A DNA stretch of 64,000 nt from Paramecium pentaurelia (lineage: Eukaryota > Ciliophora > Oligohymenophorea > Peniculida > Parameciidae): NCBI GenBank assembly GCA_905183005.1, contig CAJJDO010000030.1, positions 7,598 to 71,597 of the forward strand, given 5' to 3'. Made by a program: the position numbers and the translations under genes. The notes under the pieces are model-generated. The model did not search any database. It saw only the letters and a program-made list of their open reading frames with translations, and was not told the DNA's origin. Shown one piece after another: positions 10,507 through 22,745 of this stretch; the first letter of the stretch is position 1, and every line of letters starts with the position of its first letter.

Positions 10507-12134
10507 TCATTTCATTGTAGGCATTGCTGTACTTAATGTATAGCTGTCAGAAGGTTCTTTCCATCTAGAAGTGATTGTTTTCATCTAAGTGAAAAATCTT
10601 ATACCGGCCTTTCCATAGAAATTGGCATCACCATTAAAAGATCGCTTATTTCCAGTGAATGAAAACATAGGTAAAGGAACTGGGATTGGTAAATTAATAC
10701 CAATTTATCCTGCATTCACTTCATTTTAGAACTTTCTAGCAATTGATCCATTCTATGTGAATATAGCTGTTCCATTACCCCAAGGATTACTACTAATATT
10801 AAATCTTATTACTTATTAATAATCTCGATGGCTTAATCAAGAGTATCTGCATACAAGATATTCAGAACTGGTCCAAAGATTTCTTCTTTGTAAGATGTCA
10901 TATTTGTGTTCATCTTGAAATAGGACAATAGTATACATTATCAATTATAATTGGACCAACAAAATAGCCCTTTGGATATTTTGGATGTTTGAATGATCTT
11001 CCATCCAAAATCAATTTAGCTCCTTCTTTTTCAGCTGTGCCCACCAAATAATGAATTCTCTCATATAATTCTTTATAAGAAACTGGAGCAATATCTATAT
11101 TTTCATGTCCAGCTCCAACTTTGAAAGATTTAGCCTTTGCAATAAGATCAGGAATCCATTCTCTGCTTTTTCCTACAAAAATAGCAACACTTAAAGCCAT
11201 GCATCTTTAGCCGGTTGAGCCAAAAGCTGCAGAGGCCAAGGCATTCAAACAGTCCTCTTTATCAGCATCTGGCATAATAACGCCATGGTTCTTAGCTCCC
11301 ATATTTATTTAACATCTCTTAAATGTTTTTGATGCATTTTCATAAATATAATCACCAGCTTTATTTCCTCCTACAAAAGAAACAGCTTTAATATCAGGAT
11401 GTTCACATATATGCTTTGTTGTTTCAAAACCACCTTAAACTATATTAACAACTCCTTTAGGAACTCCAGATTCTTCTAATAATTTAGTCAAATAAGCGAC
11501 TGCCCCTGGTACTCTCTCACTTGGTTTCAACACATAAGTATTTCCTGTTACAATTGCTATAGGAAACATCCATAACTAAAATGCTAATTTATGAATGTAT
11601 ACTGGAATCATTGCAGGGAAATTAAAAGGACATACTCCTGCACAAACTCCCAAAGGTACTCTATAACTATAGGTGTCAACACCTTTGGCCAAATTTTCAA
11701 CTGTTTCACCTTACATTACATGAGTAATTCCACAAGCAGCTTCTACGACTTCCAGTCCTCTAATTACATCACCTTTAGCATCTGCCAAAGTTTTTCCATG
11801 TTCTTCAACTATTATATTAGCAATATCATCTATTTTAGATCTGATTCTGGCTTGATATTCAAACATATATCTAATATTCAAACTACAAATATTACCTTTA
11901 TCTGGTTGGTAAAGGTACTTAAGACCATGTTTTAAATGCTGTTTTAGCTGCGTCAACTGCCTCATTGAATTCAGCTTAGGTTGTTTACTTTGTTATTCCA
12001 ACAACTTCATCAGTCAAAGGTGATCTTCTTTCCAATGCTATACCTCCATTTGATGCCTTCCATACTCCATTAATGTAATTCTAAGCAATATTGCTGAATC
12101 TAAAAGATTGCTTTCTCAGCTAGATGTGGAACAT
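10507..12134 (-). CDS. ALDH6A1: Methylmalonate-semialdehyde dehydrogenase (acylating), mitochondrial
   Basis: This enzyme converts methylmalonate or malonate semialdehyde with NAD+ and CoA to propionyl-CoA or acetyl-CoA, in valine and pyrimidine breakdown. The 519-aa product starts with a basic, hydroxylated MFHIQLRKQSFRFSN, typical of a mitochondrial presequence, then YINGVWKASNGG. The catalytic region reads CLNALASAAFGSTG, and MALSVAIFVG and the C-terminal MFSFTGNKRSFNGDANFYGK are diagnostic of the MMSDH subfamily. Introns: 11871-11895 (25 nt), 10914-10936 (23 nt, AAG acceptor), 10793-10812 (20 nt). The gene is head-to-tail with TRM1, 97 nt upstream of its start, with no metabolic link to it. 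Confidence 0.95.
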
Positions 12135-12396
12135 TAATAAATATTTGCGTATTATTTTAAATCTTTTTACTCTAACATTAACTATTAAATACATATACTA
12201 TATTAAATTTTATTATGTATCTAATTGCTCTAATTATCATTCATTTTATTTAAACAAATTGTTCTAATAATTAATTATTGTTGAAATATATCAAATCTAA
12301 TCTCAACCTATTTAGTTGAAAGATTTAGAGATTAGTTATATAATTTAATTTTTAAAACCAAAAATTAAAAAGTAATACAAAATATAAAATGAATGT

Positions 12397-14187
12397 TCAA
12401 CTAACTGCATCATAAAATAGAGAAATTATTAAATGAAGCAACTCATCTTTATTATTTAAAGCATCAACATAATATTGATTTAAGGCTTACAAATCATTTT
12501 CATGTTTTTCTTTAATTTCTTACATTGAATCTACTGATTTATTATTCAGGATTAAGGAATTTAGTTTTTGGATTTATTCATTTTATTTGATTATTTATTT
12601 GCACAAATCTATAAAATTTTAATTTTATTATTCTCTTATTAAATTAATTTCCTAATCTTTTTATTATGAATATTGCACATAGAATCTTAAATTCTATTAT
12701 ATAAGATAAAAAAATACTTCAAATATTGCCGATTATTCAAAATGTCGATCCTATTAAGATTAATTAAACTTTGTCATTGAATTCCTCCTTGAATGTGAAC
12801 TTTATTAATAAGAATTTAATTATCTTTCTAATTACATTATCTTATTTGATTTTTCAGTTAATTATAATTGTAATTTAGTCACATTAGTTTCATCTGTATA
12901 TTTTAATGATTAATTATTATGTGATAAAGCATGATCTATCTCAGATTTATTTTAAGATTAGAAAAAATCAAGACATGTAGATTTTGGTGATTGTCCAAAT
13001 CTTTAATCAATTTCAACTATATAACTATTATTAGATGAATAAACTCCTTGATGTCTTAAACTTTCAAATGGTAATTTCTTTTCATATTAATTCATGTTTT
13101 AATATTCTTCTAATTCAAATTTAAATCTCTCCATCTTCTTTTTAAAAGATGCTGCTTCCTATTCTGCTTCATAAAGTTTTCTTCTTAATTTTGTTAATTC
13201 TGAATCAAAGTATGTTTGTTTCAATCCTAAGATTCTTTAATGCTCTTCTTTTATTCCTTGAATTTAAGATTTCAAGTTTTCTATCATTCTTTATTCTTTT
13301 GGATCTTTAACTATAATCTATTATTATTCTGGTTCTATTGATCTAGCGGTTGGAGGACAAGACAATAACTATGATTTCAGAGTTTAGTTCTTTTATTGAA
13401 CTTTAGCTATTTCCTTTTATTGATTTTATACTAGTTAATTCAAATCTTCTATTATTTATCTGCTGTTTTCTATTTCTTTTAAATATTCTTAAAATTTATT
13501 GAATACTTCTTCAAAATCACAACAATTAAGTTTTTATAAACAGAATGTTTCCTAATCATATAATTATTCATATAATTCATGCATTTCTGTAATTTTATTT
13601 TGTTAATCAGATATTTTATTTTGATATTCTGTTTTCATTAATTCAATTTATTTATTTTGCTGGGCGATAATATTATCTTTTGTATTTAGATTTTCTTCCA
13701 AAGAAATAATTGTATTTGTTGTCTAATGTTCAAAATATCCACAATCTTGAAAACTTCCAAAGTCATCAAATTAATTTTCTAAAAACCCCATAATTTCTTA
13801 TTATTATTGAGGCAACAATTCTTACATCATTTCAACTACTTCTTTAGAGTTTACTCTCAGCAGAGTATCAATAAAATACTGTATGAATTTTGCCTATTCT
13901 AAATTATAATCAGAAAGTGCTAAATCATCATCAAAGTTTCTAATTTCTAGTTTGCATTTTTTCCTTGCTAATTAGATATTATTTATGATTTGGTTCCATA
14001 ATAATCTTCGAACATCGAATCCTAAACTAATAATCTTGCACAGTATATATACTAGTCTTCTATTAATTAAGCAAACACAATGCCATCTTAAATTTCTGAA
14101 AAGTTATGTATTTGTCTTTTTGAGTAATTCAATTTGTTTAGCTATATCAATAGTGATTATTATTACAAATGTTATAGCACTTTTCAT
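12397..14187 (-). CDS. Coiled-coil protein, 596 aa
   Basis: A single intronless frame of 597 codons. The first ~100 residues are basic and partly hydrophobic (MKSAITFVIIITIDIAKQIE, RLLWNQIINNIQLARKKC). Residues ~100-560 are mostly long amphipathic helices rich in Gln, Glu and Lys (for example EENLNTKDNIIAQQNKQIEL, QRILGLKQTYFDSELTKLRR), predicting extended coiled coil. A Ser/Asn-rich segment (VYSSNNSYIVEIDQRFGQS) interrupts it. No catalytic motif is visible. Such proteins in ciliates are often structural parts of basal bodies or the cortex, but that is inference. ATG 14187 is the most upstream one used; a later methionine is possible because the first ~90 residues read less like the rest. Confidence 0.8.
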
Positions 14188-14609
14188 TAATAAAATAAAA
14201 TTAGATAAAAATATTGAAAAAGCAATTAATTATGAAAAAGTATTCTTAATTTGAAATTATTAATTATTATTTTTATATAAATAGGGTGAAATACATCCTC
14301 TTCATAAATCTTATCAAACTATATTAAGATTAGCATTTCTATTATATTCTTTTTTATTAATTTTAATTGATTATAATAATAAAAGTTTACATTAAAGAAT
14401 ATTAACTATTTAGTCTAAATAAAAATAAAGATAAATGTGATTGAGAATTTGTATCTAATCAATTTGGATTTAAAATAATTTTGGTGTTAAATCAAATTAT
14501 TTAAATTGTACTTAAAAGCAATTAATTATTATAAAATATATGAATCTTGATATCTATTATGAATAAATCAGAAAGTGTTTTAATAGATAAATAAATTTAA
14601 TGACTATTT
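14188..14609. other. Intergenic, no gene seen
   Basis: AT-rich sequence between two minus-strand genes. It must hold the upstream gene's 3' end and the promoter of the coiled-coil gene; nothing else is supported. Confidence 0.5.
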
Positions 14610-15616
14610 TCAGGACATTTAAAGTGCCAATTTGATCTTTGATATTTCTATAATTTCTTTATTAGTTTTGATTAATTTCTGATGATTATGTTAACTTTGA
14701 GATTCTTTTTTTTGAATTTAAGACGATTTTTTGTATAGCTAATTTAATAGATTTTCAGAGTATGATAAGAAAGATTCTTCTTGATTAATGAGATTCTAAT
14801 TTTAATCACATTTTTTAATTTCTTATCCTTTTTCACATTTATCTTAAAGTTATTGTTAAGAATATGGCTTATATTGTCTACGGGATAATGTACTATGTTA
14901 TCTTTAAAATAATTTTAAAAGGTTCTCATTATCCTAAAGTAGGTTGAATTTCATACTTTAGTATTTTGATTAAGGTTAATCCTTGTTTTAAGGAATATAC
15001 TTTATTTTATCTTACTTTATAATTATTTGGTTTCTTTATCATTTCCACTCAATAAATTCAATTCTTTTTCTTGATTCCTAGTATCTGTATCAAAAGAGCT
15101 TAAACCTCGTTGAATTCTATTGGAAAGTTGGCAACCTTCATTAGAATTACTTCTCTAATTAATAACCTTCCTTTCAGAATTAATATTATTGACCTTTTAA
15201 ATTCGATTTACTTTAAATTGAATAGCATCTCGACGTTAATCTAATATTTCTTTTATTTTTAATCGTTTTTGATCCACCTTTCTTTATTCTAAATTTTTTG
15301 GTTAATGTCTTGGTGATGATTATGTTTCTTGTGGAGCAAACATACTCATAACCATATGCATTTATAATCTTTGATTAGCAGCCTCATCCTCCTTTTTCTT
15401 TCGATATCTTTAAATCATCTTTCGGAAAATATGAGCATATTTAGACATTTTTGATAAATCATTAACTTGTATAATCTATTGTCTTCGGTCAATGACTGAG
15501 TCAATTAATTTAAGTCTATCATGATAATTATCAAGAGATTCAACTGCATTTTTTATTTAGGCCCTTGAAAAAACATCTGAGATTTAGTTATATGTGTGAG
15601 CTAATTTTTTATTCAT
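14610..15616 (-). CDS. Hypothetical 327-aa helical protein
   Basis: The product was not recognised. It begins MNKKLAHTYNQISDVFSRAQ and contains basic helical segments such as SKYAHIFRKMIQRYRKKKED, QRKVDQKRLKIKEILDQRRD, and a Ser/Gln-rich C-terminus (SYSENLLNQLYKKSSQIQKK). A 23-nt intron (14934-14956) joins the two halves; without it the frame ends in a premature TGA. The FRKMIQRYRKKK stretch resembles an IQ-like calmodulin-binding helix, but the fit is loose. No signal peptide or membrane segment is visible. Likely cytoskeletal or cortical by composition only. Confidence 0.75.
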
Positions 15617-16197
15617 AATATTATTGATAAGATATAATTCATTAAAGAAATAGTTACCTCAAGTTCAATATTTACAGTTATAATAATCAAACTAATTTTA
15701 CTAAACAGTTATCTATAATTTTAATTAGTAGCTAATAAGATTTATAACTTAATTTTACATTTACTAAAGATAATAAATGTAGGTTATTAATAATAAATAT
15801 TCATGGACTTGATAATTAGTTAAAAATTATGTCCATTATTAATTAGAACGAATTAATCAAATTATAAACAAAAATATTATTAATAAATTTTTGTTTAAAT
15901 AATATAGTAATCAAATGTATTTACATATTAATGATGCCTTTTTCAATTCATAATTATTATTAATTTGCTAATAATATTATTAAAAAAAAAAGAACAAGGA
16001 TTGGATGAAAAAGTTTAGGGACTTGTGAAATAAAATCTATATTAAATTAATTAGGTTTGACCTATTCTTAACATTCAAAGACTTATACAATAAATCTAAT
16101 AAATATATTAGATTCAGTATTTATAAAGTATTTAAAAGAAGATTAGTGAAAGTAAATTGCATAGCATAATTTAAAAAATTGTTTATTATCAAATGAT
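15617..16197. other. Intergenic, no gene seen
   Basis: Very AT-rich sequence upstream of the minus-strand gene ending at 14610. No protein-like frame, RNA gene or repeat was recognised. Confidence 0.5.
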
Positions 16198-16491
16198 ATG
16201 AAATTGATGTTCAGAGTAATATCAATTAAGTTTGGGTTAAATGATAAACCAAACTTTTTACCTAATAAATATTAAAAGAAATTGATACTTTTACATAATG
16301 AATATGCAATAACCTAATTCAGTAATCATTCAACTCTATATTTTAGATAAAGATATCTGGTATCAAATATTACTTTATCTCAAAAATAGAATATAATCAA
16401 GTTACTTATTCATTAGTAATTTTTGATAGCCTGTGATTAAGGAATTCAATGTAATTATCTTAGAAACATATTAGAATTTCAATAACGATGA
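16198..16491 (+). CDS. Doubtful 97-aa open frame
   Basis: The frame MKLMFRVISIKFGLNDKPNF... runs to TGA at 16489-16491. Its length is not much above chance where only TGA stops translation, and no motif was recognised. It lies 59 nt upstream of a more convincing gene, so it may simply be upstream sequence or a relic. Confidence 0.2.
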
Positions 16492-16550
16492 AGCTCATTA
16501 ATTGTTTTAGTTTATAATAATATTTAATAAAATATTAAAAAATTAAACAA

Positions 16551-16965
16551 ATGGAGGAACCTAGATTTTAAAAAAGTCTTACAAAAGAATAACCCTATTT
16601 TGCAAGAAAATTATTTCAGATATAAATGTCTAATTATTTTTATGCTCGTAATGAATTATTACCATAGTAATATCTCCATGAAACATTCTTTTTAGTTGTT
16701 TCTAATGCAGCATTATTAACTTGGTACTTTAGTAAATCAATTCCAAAAGTTATTTGTATTTTACAAATATTACGTAGTGGCAACTTGTTATGCTTCCTTT
16801 ACTGTGATGGCTTATGGTTAACATGTTGAATTCAATAAATCCTTAAAATACGATTTACCTCAATCTATTTTTACAAGATTACTATATAGAGAAAAATTCA
16901 ATGAAAAGTAATTTGATGAGTTTAACTAAAACTTTGTTAAAAGATTTCAATTATCAAAATCATGA
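16551..16965 (+). CDS. Small membrane protein, 130 aa, two predicted helices
   Basis: The product starts MEEPRFQKSLTKEQPYFARK and has two adjacent hydrophobic segments at about residues 47-62 and 68-82 (HETFFLVVSNAALLTWYF, then KVILATCYASFTVMAYG), separated by a short basic turn. A hydrophilic tail (SIFTRLLYREKFNEKQFDEF) ends at TGA 16963-16965. A 22-nt intron (16756-16777) lies inside the second hydrophobic segment. The hairpin-plus-tail layout resembles small subunits of mitochondrial inner-membrane complexes, but no family was identified. The same frame continues after the stop with protein-like codons, see the adjacent relic. Confidence 0.65.
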
Positions 16966-17845
16966 GGTTATACTTATGTGCATCATTTAACATATTGAAT
17001 TATTAAGTCTAATATTGTAAACCATTCATATTATTCTGGAAATCTGAATTATGGTATTTTCAACAATAATTTAGTTTAAAATATATTCTAATAATTATTA
17101 TCTTATGATTTATCTAATAACCTACTTTAAGCATTGTAATTGTGGTGTTCATTTAAACTGAAGGATTCTTATATCAATATTTTTATGGGAAATAAGGATG
17201 ATTAATAGAATAAGAGAATGTCAACTTGTCCTAATTCTAATATATACAACTCTTTTCACTAATAATTATTTTTTTAACTAATAATTAGATGAAAACACGT
17301 TATTTGGAAATATTTTGAATAAATGAAATTTTTGTTTTTATTACATTTTAAAATTAATGCAAGGATTATAGAAACAGCCTCTTCATCTTTTATTGGGATT
17401 TCAATAACCAAAACACAAAAATGTAATTCCAATCATTGATTTGGTTATTAAAGAATTGCAACAGTCTAAAACTGAGCATTTAACAATTTATGATCAATTT
17501 GGAATTTTAGAATAGAGATAATACAAAGTTGGAAATTTAAATATTAAAAGTGAAAATCAAAAAATGTTTGATGACAAATTGTATGATTTCTATTAATCCT
17601 AAAAATAATTGCAAGATTACTTTTTTTCTAAATAGTTTCCTTAACAATATTACATTCCTTAAGCAATTATTTTTTCAAAGAAATGTGTTCTACTTGGATT
17701 ACCTTTTGAATATCTGAAAGGAGGAGAAATTCAGTTTTGTGACATTGATTAATTTGACTCACAAAAACTATATGAGTAAATTTTATTTTTTATGATGAGG
17801 ATTTATCGTAATTATGCATAAATAGAACAAAGAGAAGGAAAATGA
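16966..17845 (+). pseudogene. Probable broken gene with a 162-aa intact 3' frame
   Basis: The last part, 17357-17845, is an open frame of 162 codons beginning MQGLQKQPLHLLLGFQQPKH and containing protein-like stretches (LTIYDQFGILEQRQYKVGNL, CVLLGLPFEYLKGGEIQFCD). Upstream, coding-like sequence (SYDLSNNLLQALQLWCSFKL, then LDENTLFGNILNK) is split by a frameshift in a run of seven T near 17270 and by an in-frame TGA near 17325. A possible 21-nt intron sits near 17053. No family was recognised. Either the real gene starts at 17357 and the rest is a relic, or the whole locus is a pseudogene. Confidence 0.45.
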
Positions 17846-17941
17846 TTATATATTGTTTAACAGAGTACTTATTGAGAATTGCATTAATTAAGTCTAAAAT
17901 TTTAAACATTCAAATAAATGCAATTATTGTATTCTTTATTT

Positions 17942-18986
17942 TCACTATTTTTAATTTGATCCTACACTTCTATGTCTTATTTGCTAAGAAACACTAGGAC
18001 ATGGACGTGCAAAGGTTCCATTTGAATTTGGTCTCCAAGGATTTTCAAAAGTCTATGTTGCACTTAATTTTTAGAAGGTATTTTATTTAGTTTTAGGATC
18101 TGGAACACCTTCTTCCATATATTAAAGCACTTCAAATGTCCCTTAAAATCCTTTTTTATTTTAATTAGCAGGTCTAAAAGGAGCACCTTTGTATAGAGGT
18201 CTTTTTTTTTCTAATTATTAATTAGAATAAAGTATTTACAAGATAAATATCCTGCTCCATCAAGTAATATTCCATCAGCAGTAAATGGTCGATAACCATG
18301 ACTTGTTGTAATAAATCTAGTTGTTCCAGGTAAAAACTTGCTCTTGTGCTTAATCCTCTCCTATCTATCTAATTCTTCTTGTCTATCGTATGGATCAGGT
18401 ATATATTCAATTTATCCAAATAAATTATTGGTGGTTGTTCTGCCTAATCCTTTTTTGGCAGGATTAGTTAAGAAATTTCTAGCTTAGGTTCTAACATCTC
18501 CTTTTGGAGTTCTTGTATTATATACTTTATCATTAAATTCTTTCATGTGTTCAAATTCAGAATGTTTACTTTGATTATGATTGAATAAATTTACATTGAT
18601 TTAATGTGATCATTGGGCTTGAAACAATTTGGGTTTTTAATTGCTAATTCTCTTTCTTTATCATAAATTTATTTGGCTTTAAATTAATCTTTGTAAGGAT
18701 CATTTAATGTTGTATATCCAGGCTCCAAAAATAATGTAGGTTCATGCTTTTTTTATAATTTTTTATTGACCAATATACCTTTCTCTTTGCCTTAACCTAA
18801 ATTTATATAAGTAATTGATTACTTTTTAATGCGTCGTTATATTAATCACCTAATAATAAAGGAGGAGGCTGATTAAACAATCCATGACGTTCTCTTTTCA
18901 CTATAGATTCAATATTACCTTTGAGAAATGTTTTCTAAGTCTCTAATATAATTATCGTTAGATGGTATTCTATACTAAGTTGACAT
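17942..18986 (-). CDS. CFAP96: CFAP96-like (C4orf47/UPF0602) ciliary protein
   Basis: The 312-aa product has the proline/glycine-rich short motifs of this cilia- and centrosome-associated family: RHGLFNQPPPLLLGDQYND, EPGYTTLNDPYKDQFKAK, NFLTNPAKKGLGRTTTNNLF, TTSHGYRPFTADGILLDGAG, and RPLYKGAPFRPANQNKKGFQ followed by GTFE. Human members share the TNPGKKG and KGAPF signatures. The family is thought to sit on axonemal or basal-body microtubules. Four introns were inferred: 18894-18918 (25 nt), 18797-18822 (26 nt), 18569-18594 (26 nt), 18211-18239 (29 nt); the first and third use AAG acceptors. Spliced length is exactly 313 codons. The first 20 residues depend on the first intron choice. Confidence 0.75.
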
Positions 18987-19215
18987 ATATTATATTATTA
19001 TTATTCTTGAAAATTAATTGAAATAAAAAACAAAAACATTTCTTTAAATAATTATTAGAGTTGTATTGCTCTATAATTTTAATGATAAAAGCCATTTAAT
19101 TTTTAAATTAAAACAATGTCATCTTTAGCAACAAATAACTAAAAAATTTGATAGATTAAGAAAATAGAAAAATTTAAATTGGGATATTTTTATAATGTAC
19201 CAAATATAAATGAAA

Positions 19216-20182
19216 TCATGCCTTCTTCTTTTATTTTGCAGCTTATTTGGTGGCAATATCGATCTTCTTTAAAGCATTAGCTCTTCTTTATTTAGCATTT
19301 AATCTCTTTGCTCTGAATTTGGTGTGATCTCTCTTTGGATTTTATTTAACACCTCTCTTTACTCTATCACAGTTCTTTCTGATTTCATCGTGAATCTTCT
19401 TGAATAATTCTTAGACAGATTTGACACCAGCCTATTTATATTATATTATTTAATACAGTCTTTAAGGTTTATTCCCAATTATGGAATTAGACATCAAACT
19501 TAGATCTTCCATCTTTGTTTGTCTTCTTCTCCTTTTATAAAAGAGCCATGTATTTATCTACATGAACACCAAAGATTCTATCTTTGTGAACATTGGCATC
19601 ATATTTTTCTTTCTTATCATTATCAACAGAGAATCCTGGGAATCTTCTGTTATTGTGTGGGATGTGAATTCCACCATCAGCAGCTCCCTTTAAGGCAGCA
19701 AATACTCTATTTCCGAGAGTAGATCTAACCAAACCAATATCAAGAACAGCAAAGAATGGTCTTCTTTCTGGGTTTTCCTTATCAGCAACATCATACAAGT
19801 TTCCATCAATAGTTTTATTTCCTTCATAGAATTTATCCATCTTCAATGCCTTAAGTGTTCTTCTGGCTAATAATAATCCTGTGGCATATGAAGCAGCATA
19901 ATTGGTTAAACCACTTGTTAAACCAAATCTCTTCAATTCTGTAGATTCAGCAGCAGCCACAACCTTATCTCCCTTTAAGGTAGCATAGATCACTTAGCAA
20001 ATGATCTTTGTGTTTGTGTGTCTAACAACAAATCTGTATTTTGGTGAGTTATATTTATCCTTGTCTTATACGATCATTCTGCTTCTTGCATAATAATCAG
20101 TCTTTCCTTCTCTTCTTCTTCTGAATTGAGTTTAGAATCTTTTGAAATATGGTTTTCCTTTAACAAGCTTAACAAATGCCAT
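19216..20182 (-). CDS. RPL5: 60S ribosomal protein L5 (uL18)
   Basis: RPL5 binds 5S rRNA and forms part of the central protuberance of the large ribosomal subunit. The 313-aa product, close to the usual length, starts MAFVKLVKGKPYFKRFQTQF and has the conserved RRRREGKTDYYARSRMIVQDK, YAASYATGLLLARR, FFAVLDIGLVRSTLGNRVFA, GAADGGIHIPHNNRRFPGFS and HVDKYMALL blocks, ending in a lysine-rich tail with KQKKKA before TGA. One 25-nt intron (GTATTAA...AATAG) lies after FHNWEQTLKT, and its removal restores the expected AGVKSVQELFKKIHDEIRKN. Codon use is more GC-rich than neighbours, as expected for a highly expressed gene. Confidence 0.97.
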
Positions 20183-20582
20183 TAATTATTAAAAAGATTT
20201 GAATTTCCACAAATTAGATGCAAATACTTATATATAAATAACAGATAATTTTTAACTATTATTTTTTAGAATTATATACTATATTCTTTATTTTAATCAA
20301 TCTTTCCATGTATATTTGCATTTCACTCTCTATAATCATGAGCTTATATGAAAAATAACATAAAATCCTATAATAATCAAAAAATGAATCAATTCATATT
20401 TTAAAACAAGAATTAAAACTGAAATAGATGAGTATATTGAGAAAAATATTATTTTACTTAAATACTATAGAATATTATAACTGAACACTTTTCAGATTAT
20501 CTTCTTAAATTCATTTATTTTTTTTTTTCTCATTTAGTAAATAATTAATTCAAATTAATTATTTTTCAGTTAATAAGTATTC
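20183..20582. other. Divergent promoter region, no gene seen
   Basis: This interval separates the divergent RPL5 and Sfi1-like starts and should contain both promoters. It is very AT-rich, with no recognisable motif beyond poly-A/T tracts. Confidence 0.5.
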
Positions 20583-22649
20583 ATGATTAAAGTGGAAAGT
20601 GATGTGACTCCAAATTTTTAACCATAAAGAGATATTTTAAAGTAAATGGAAGAGACAATGATGGTATTATAGAGACCTAAACTTCTTCATGCTCCTCTAA
20701 TTTAATAAGAAGAGTTTTCATAATAATCAATGCTTCTAAAAGAAATTGATTTTTTTTGTTAAAGGCTTACAACTGTAAAAAAAACAAAACCTAAAGTTGA
20801 AGATGTATCTACAAAATAATTTACATGTTCAACACCAGAAATTTAAAAGTTATAAATGTTAATTGAACCAGATGAAATGGATGAATAATAACATTAAGTT
20901 AAATTTGCTGATGAGTAATAGTAAGATTTAGAAAAAATTAGAACAATACCAACTGAATAAGGATATTAAAAAAGGACAGGTATTGTAAGGCAATAACAAC
21001 CAAAATTAATAATAAAAAAATTAGAATTTGAATTAGAAAATTAACCTTCTTGGATACCTGTTAAAATTGAAAAAAAATTAGAATAAGAATTGAAAATAAA
21101 CTTAAATCTATGTATATTTTGGCCTGAAGAGGAATTAGCCAATTTAAGAACTTAAAATATCAATATTTTATCTATAATTGAGAATATGAAGAATATAAAT
21201 TATTTCAATCAGTCAATAAAATAATAGAATAATAATAATTGTCAAGATTTCACAATTCTTAGCATTCAACTCTTATAATAATTAAAAATATTCAGTATAA
21301 TATTATGCTTGAATTATATTCATCCTATTAGAGAATTATGTATAAGGGCAAATGAAATAAAAAGAGAATTATTAAGTGAAGCCTTATATGAAAGAAAGAA
21401 GAATATGTTACTATTAGAATAAAAACGAATAACAAAAAAATTGTTTTTAAGATATATGTTTTTGAGAGTTAAATACAAAAGTGCAATTTAAAAGATACTG
21501 AATGATACAATTTAAATAAGATAAATGATAAATAAAAAAAAATGTTTTTAAAAGCTATATTTATACTCTTAAAGAAATAAATCAAAAAATGAATTCTATG
21601 AATTAGTTTGTGATCATATGAGAGTGCAAACATTGAATAGAATTTTTTAAAATTGGAGAATATTTCAATAATTTTTAGTTCGATAAAGAATAACAGCAAA
21701 ATCTATAAAAAATATTATCTTAAGATAATCACTGCACTCATGGTAATAAAATACTTAATAAATTATTTAATAAGAGAAGAGAAAACTATAAATAGAGAAA
21801 GAATAAAGAGAAAAAGCTTAAATTGTTGAAAATCAAAAAGAGAATGATGAGGATGTAGATGATAATCAAGTATTATCTTAATTTTTAACAGATGAAAAAC
21901 CAAGAGATATGTATGAAGGACCTTATTGTTTAAATGATATATATACTATTGATGAAAGAGAAGTTTAAGCAAGGAAAATTAAGGTTATCATTTTTGAACT
22001 TAAAGAAGATTTAAAATTATGTCCCAATTTAATGTAAAAAGTATTTATCAAATGGAAAATAGCATTTCTTCAAAGACATAGATAAAAAGAATTTATTTAA
22101 ATTATGTAATTAAGAAAAATGTAGAAAGTTTTTAAATTTTGGAAAAATGATAAAGAATATCATCCATTTTATCAGTTTTTATTAAAAAGGAAAGGTCTTG
22201 AAGGTTTCAGATATAATTAATTAACTAATAAATAATAAAAATTACAAGATTAATTAAAGATAATTACATTAAAATAATAAAGATAATAAATAGAAGATAT
22301 GGCTATTGAAATATATAATAAAAATGTTTAAAAAAAAGCATTTTATGCTTGGAAATATCAATTAAAAAATGAAAATTTACATATATTATGGTAGTCACTT
22401 TCAGATTAAAAGTTAAAATAAGATTTTTAAATAGTCTAACTTAAATATGATATTATTTAAAAGAAAAGAAAAATTAAATATTTCAAGAAGTGGGTTTTGA
22501 ATTTTATAAAAAGTCGTAGATCTATAAAAAATTTATAATAATGTGAAGTGACTGCAAAAGAAAAAGCAATAGAAAGTTTAATAAGGATTGCTTTTGAAAC
22601 ATCTATGAAAACATAATTTAAATGGTTAGAATATTATAAGGATAATTGA
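20583..22649 (+). CDS. Sfi1-like centrin-binding repeat protein
   Basis: An intronless frame of 689 codons. The N-terminal ~170 residues are acidic and Gln-rich. From about residue 270 onward, long basic helices carry spaced aromatic/Trp motifs typical of Sfi1 centrin-binding repeats: NRIFQNWRIFQQFLVRQR, QSLHSWQQ, VFIKWKIAFLQRHRQK, VFKFWKNDKEY, AFYAWKYQLK, IKYFKKWVLNFIKSRR and QFKWLEYYKDN at the C-terminus. Sfi1 proteins bind centrins and form calcium-responsive fibres; Paramecium has many of them in the infraciliary lattice and near basal bodies. The precise location of this one is inferred from the family. Repeats are degenerate, so an unrelated basic coiled-coil protein is possible. Confidence 0.7.
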
Positions 22650-22745
22650 ATTTAATTTTATCATTTTTAACAAATTTTTCTAAAAAAATGATAACTTTCT
22701 ATATTTTAAATTATGATTTATATAAAACAAATAATATTTGAATTT

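Noticed and set aside
11591..11935. Plus-strand 114-codon ORF opposite the dehydrogenase gene
   Set aside because: It is antisense to the well-supported methylmalonate-semialdehyde dehydrogenase and has no family similarity; it is a shadow frame.
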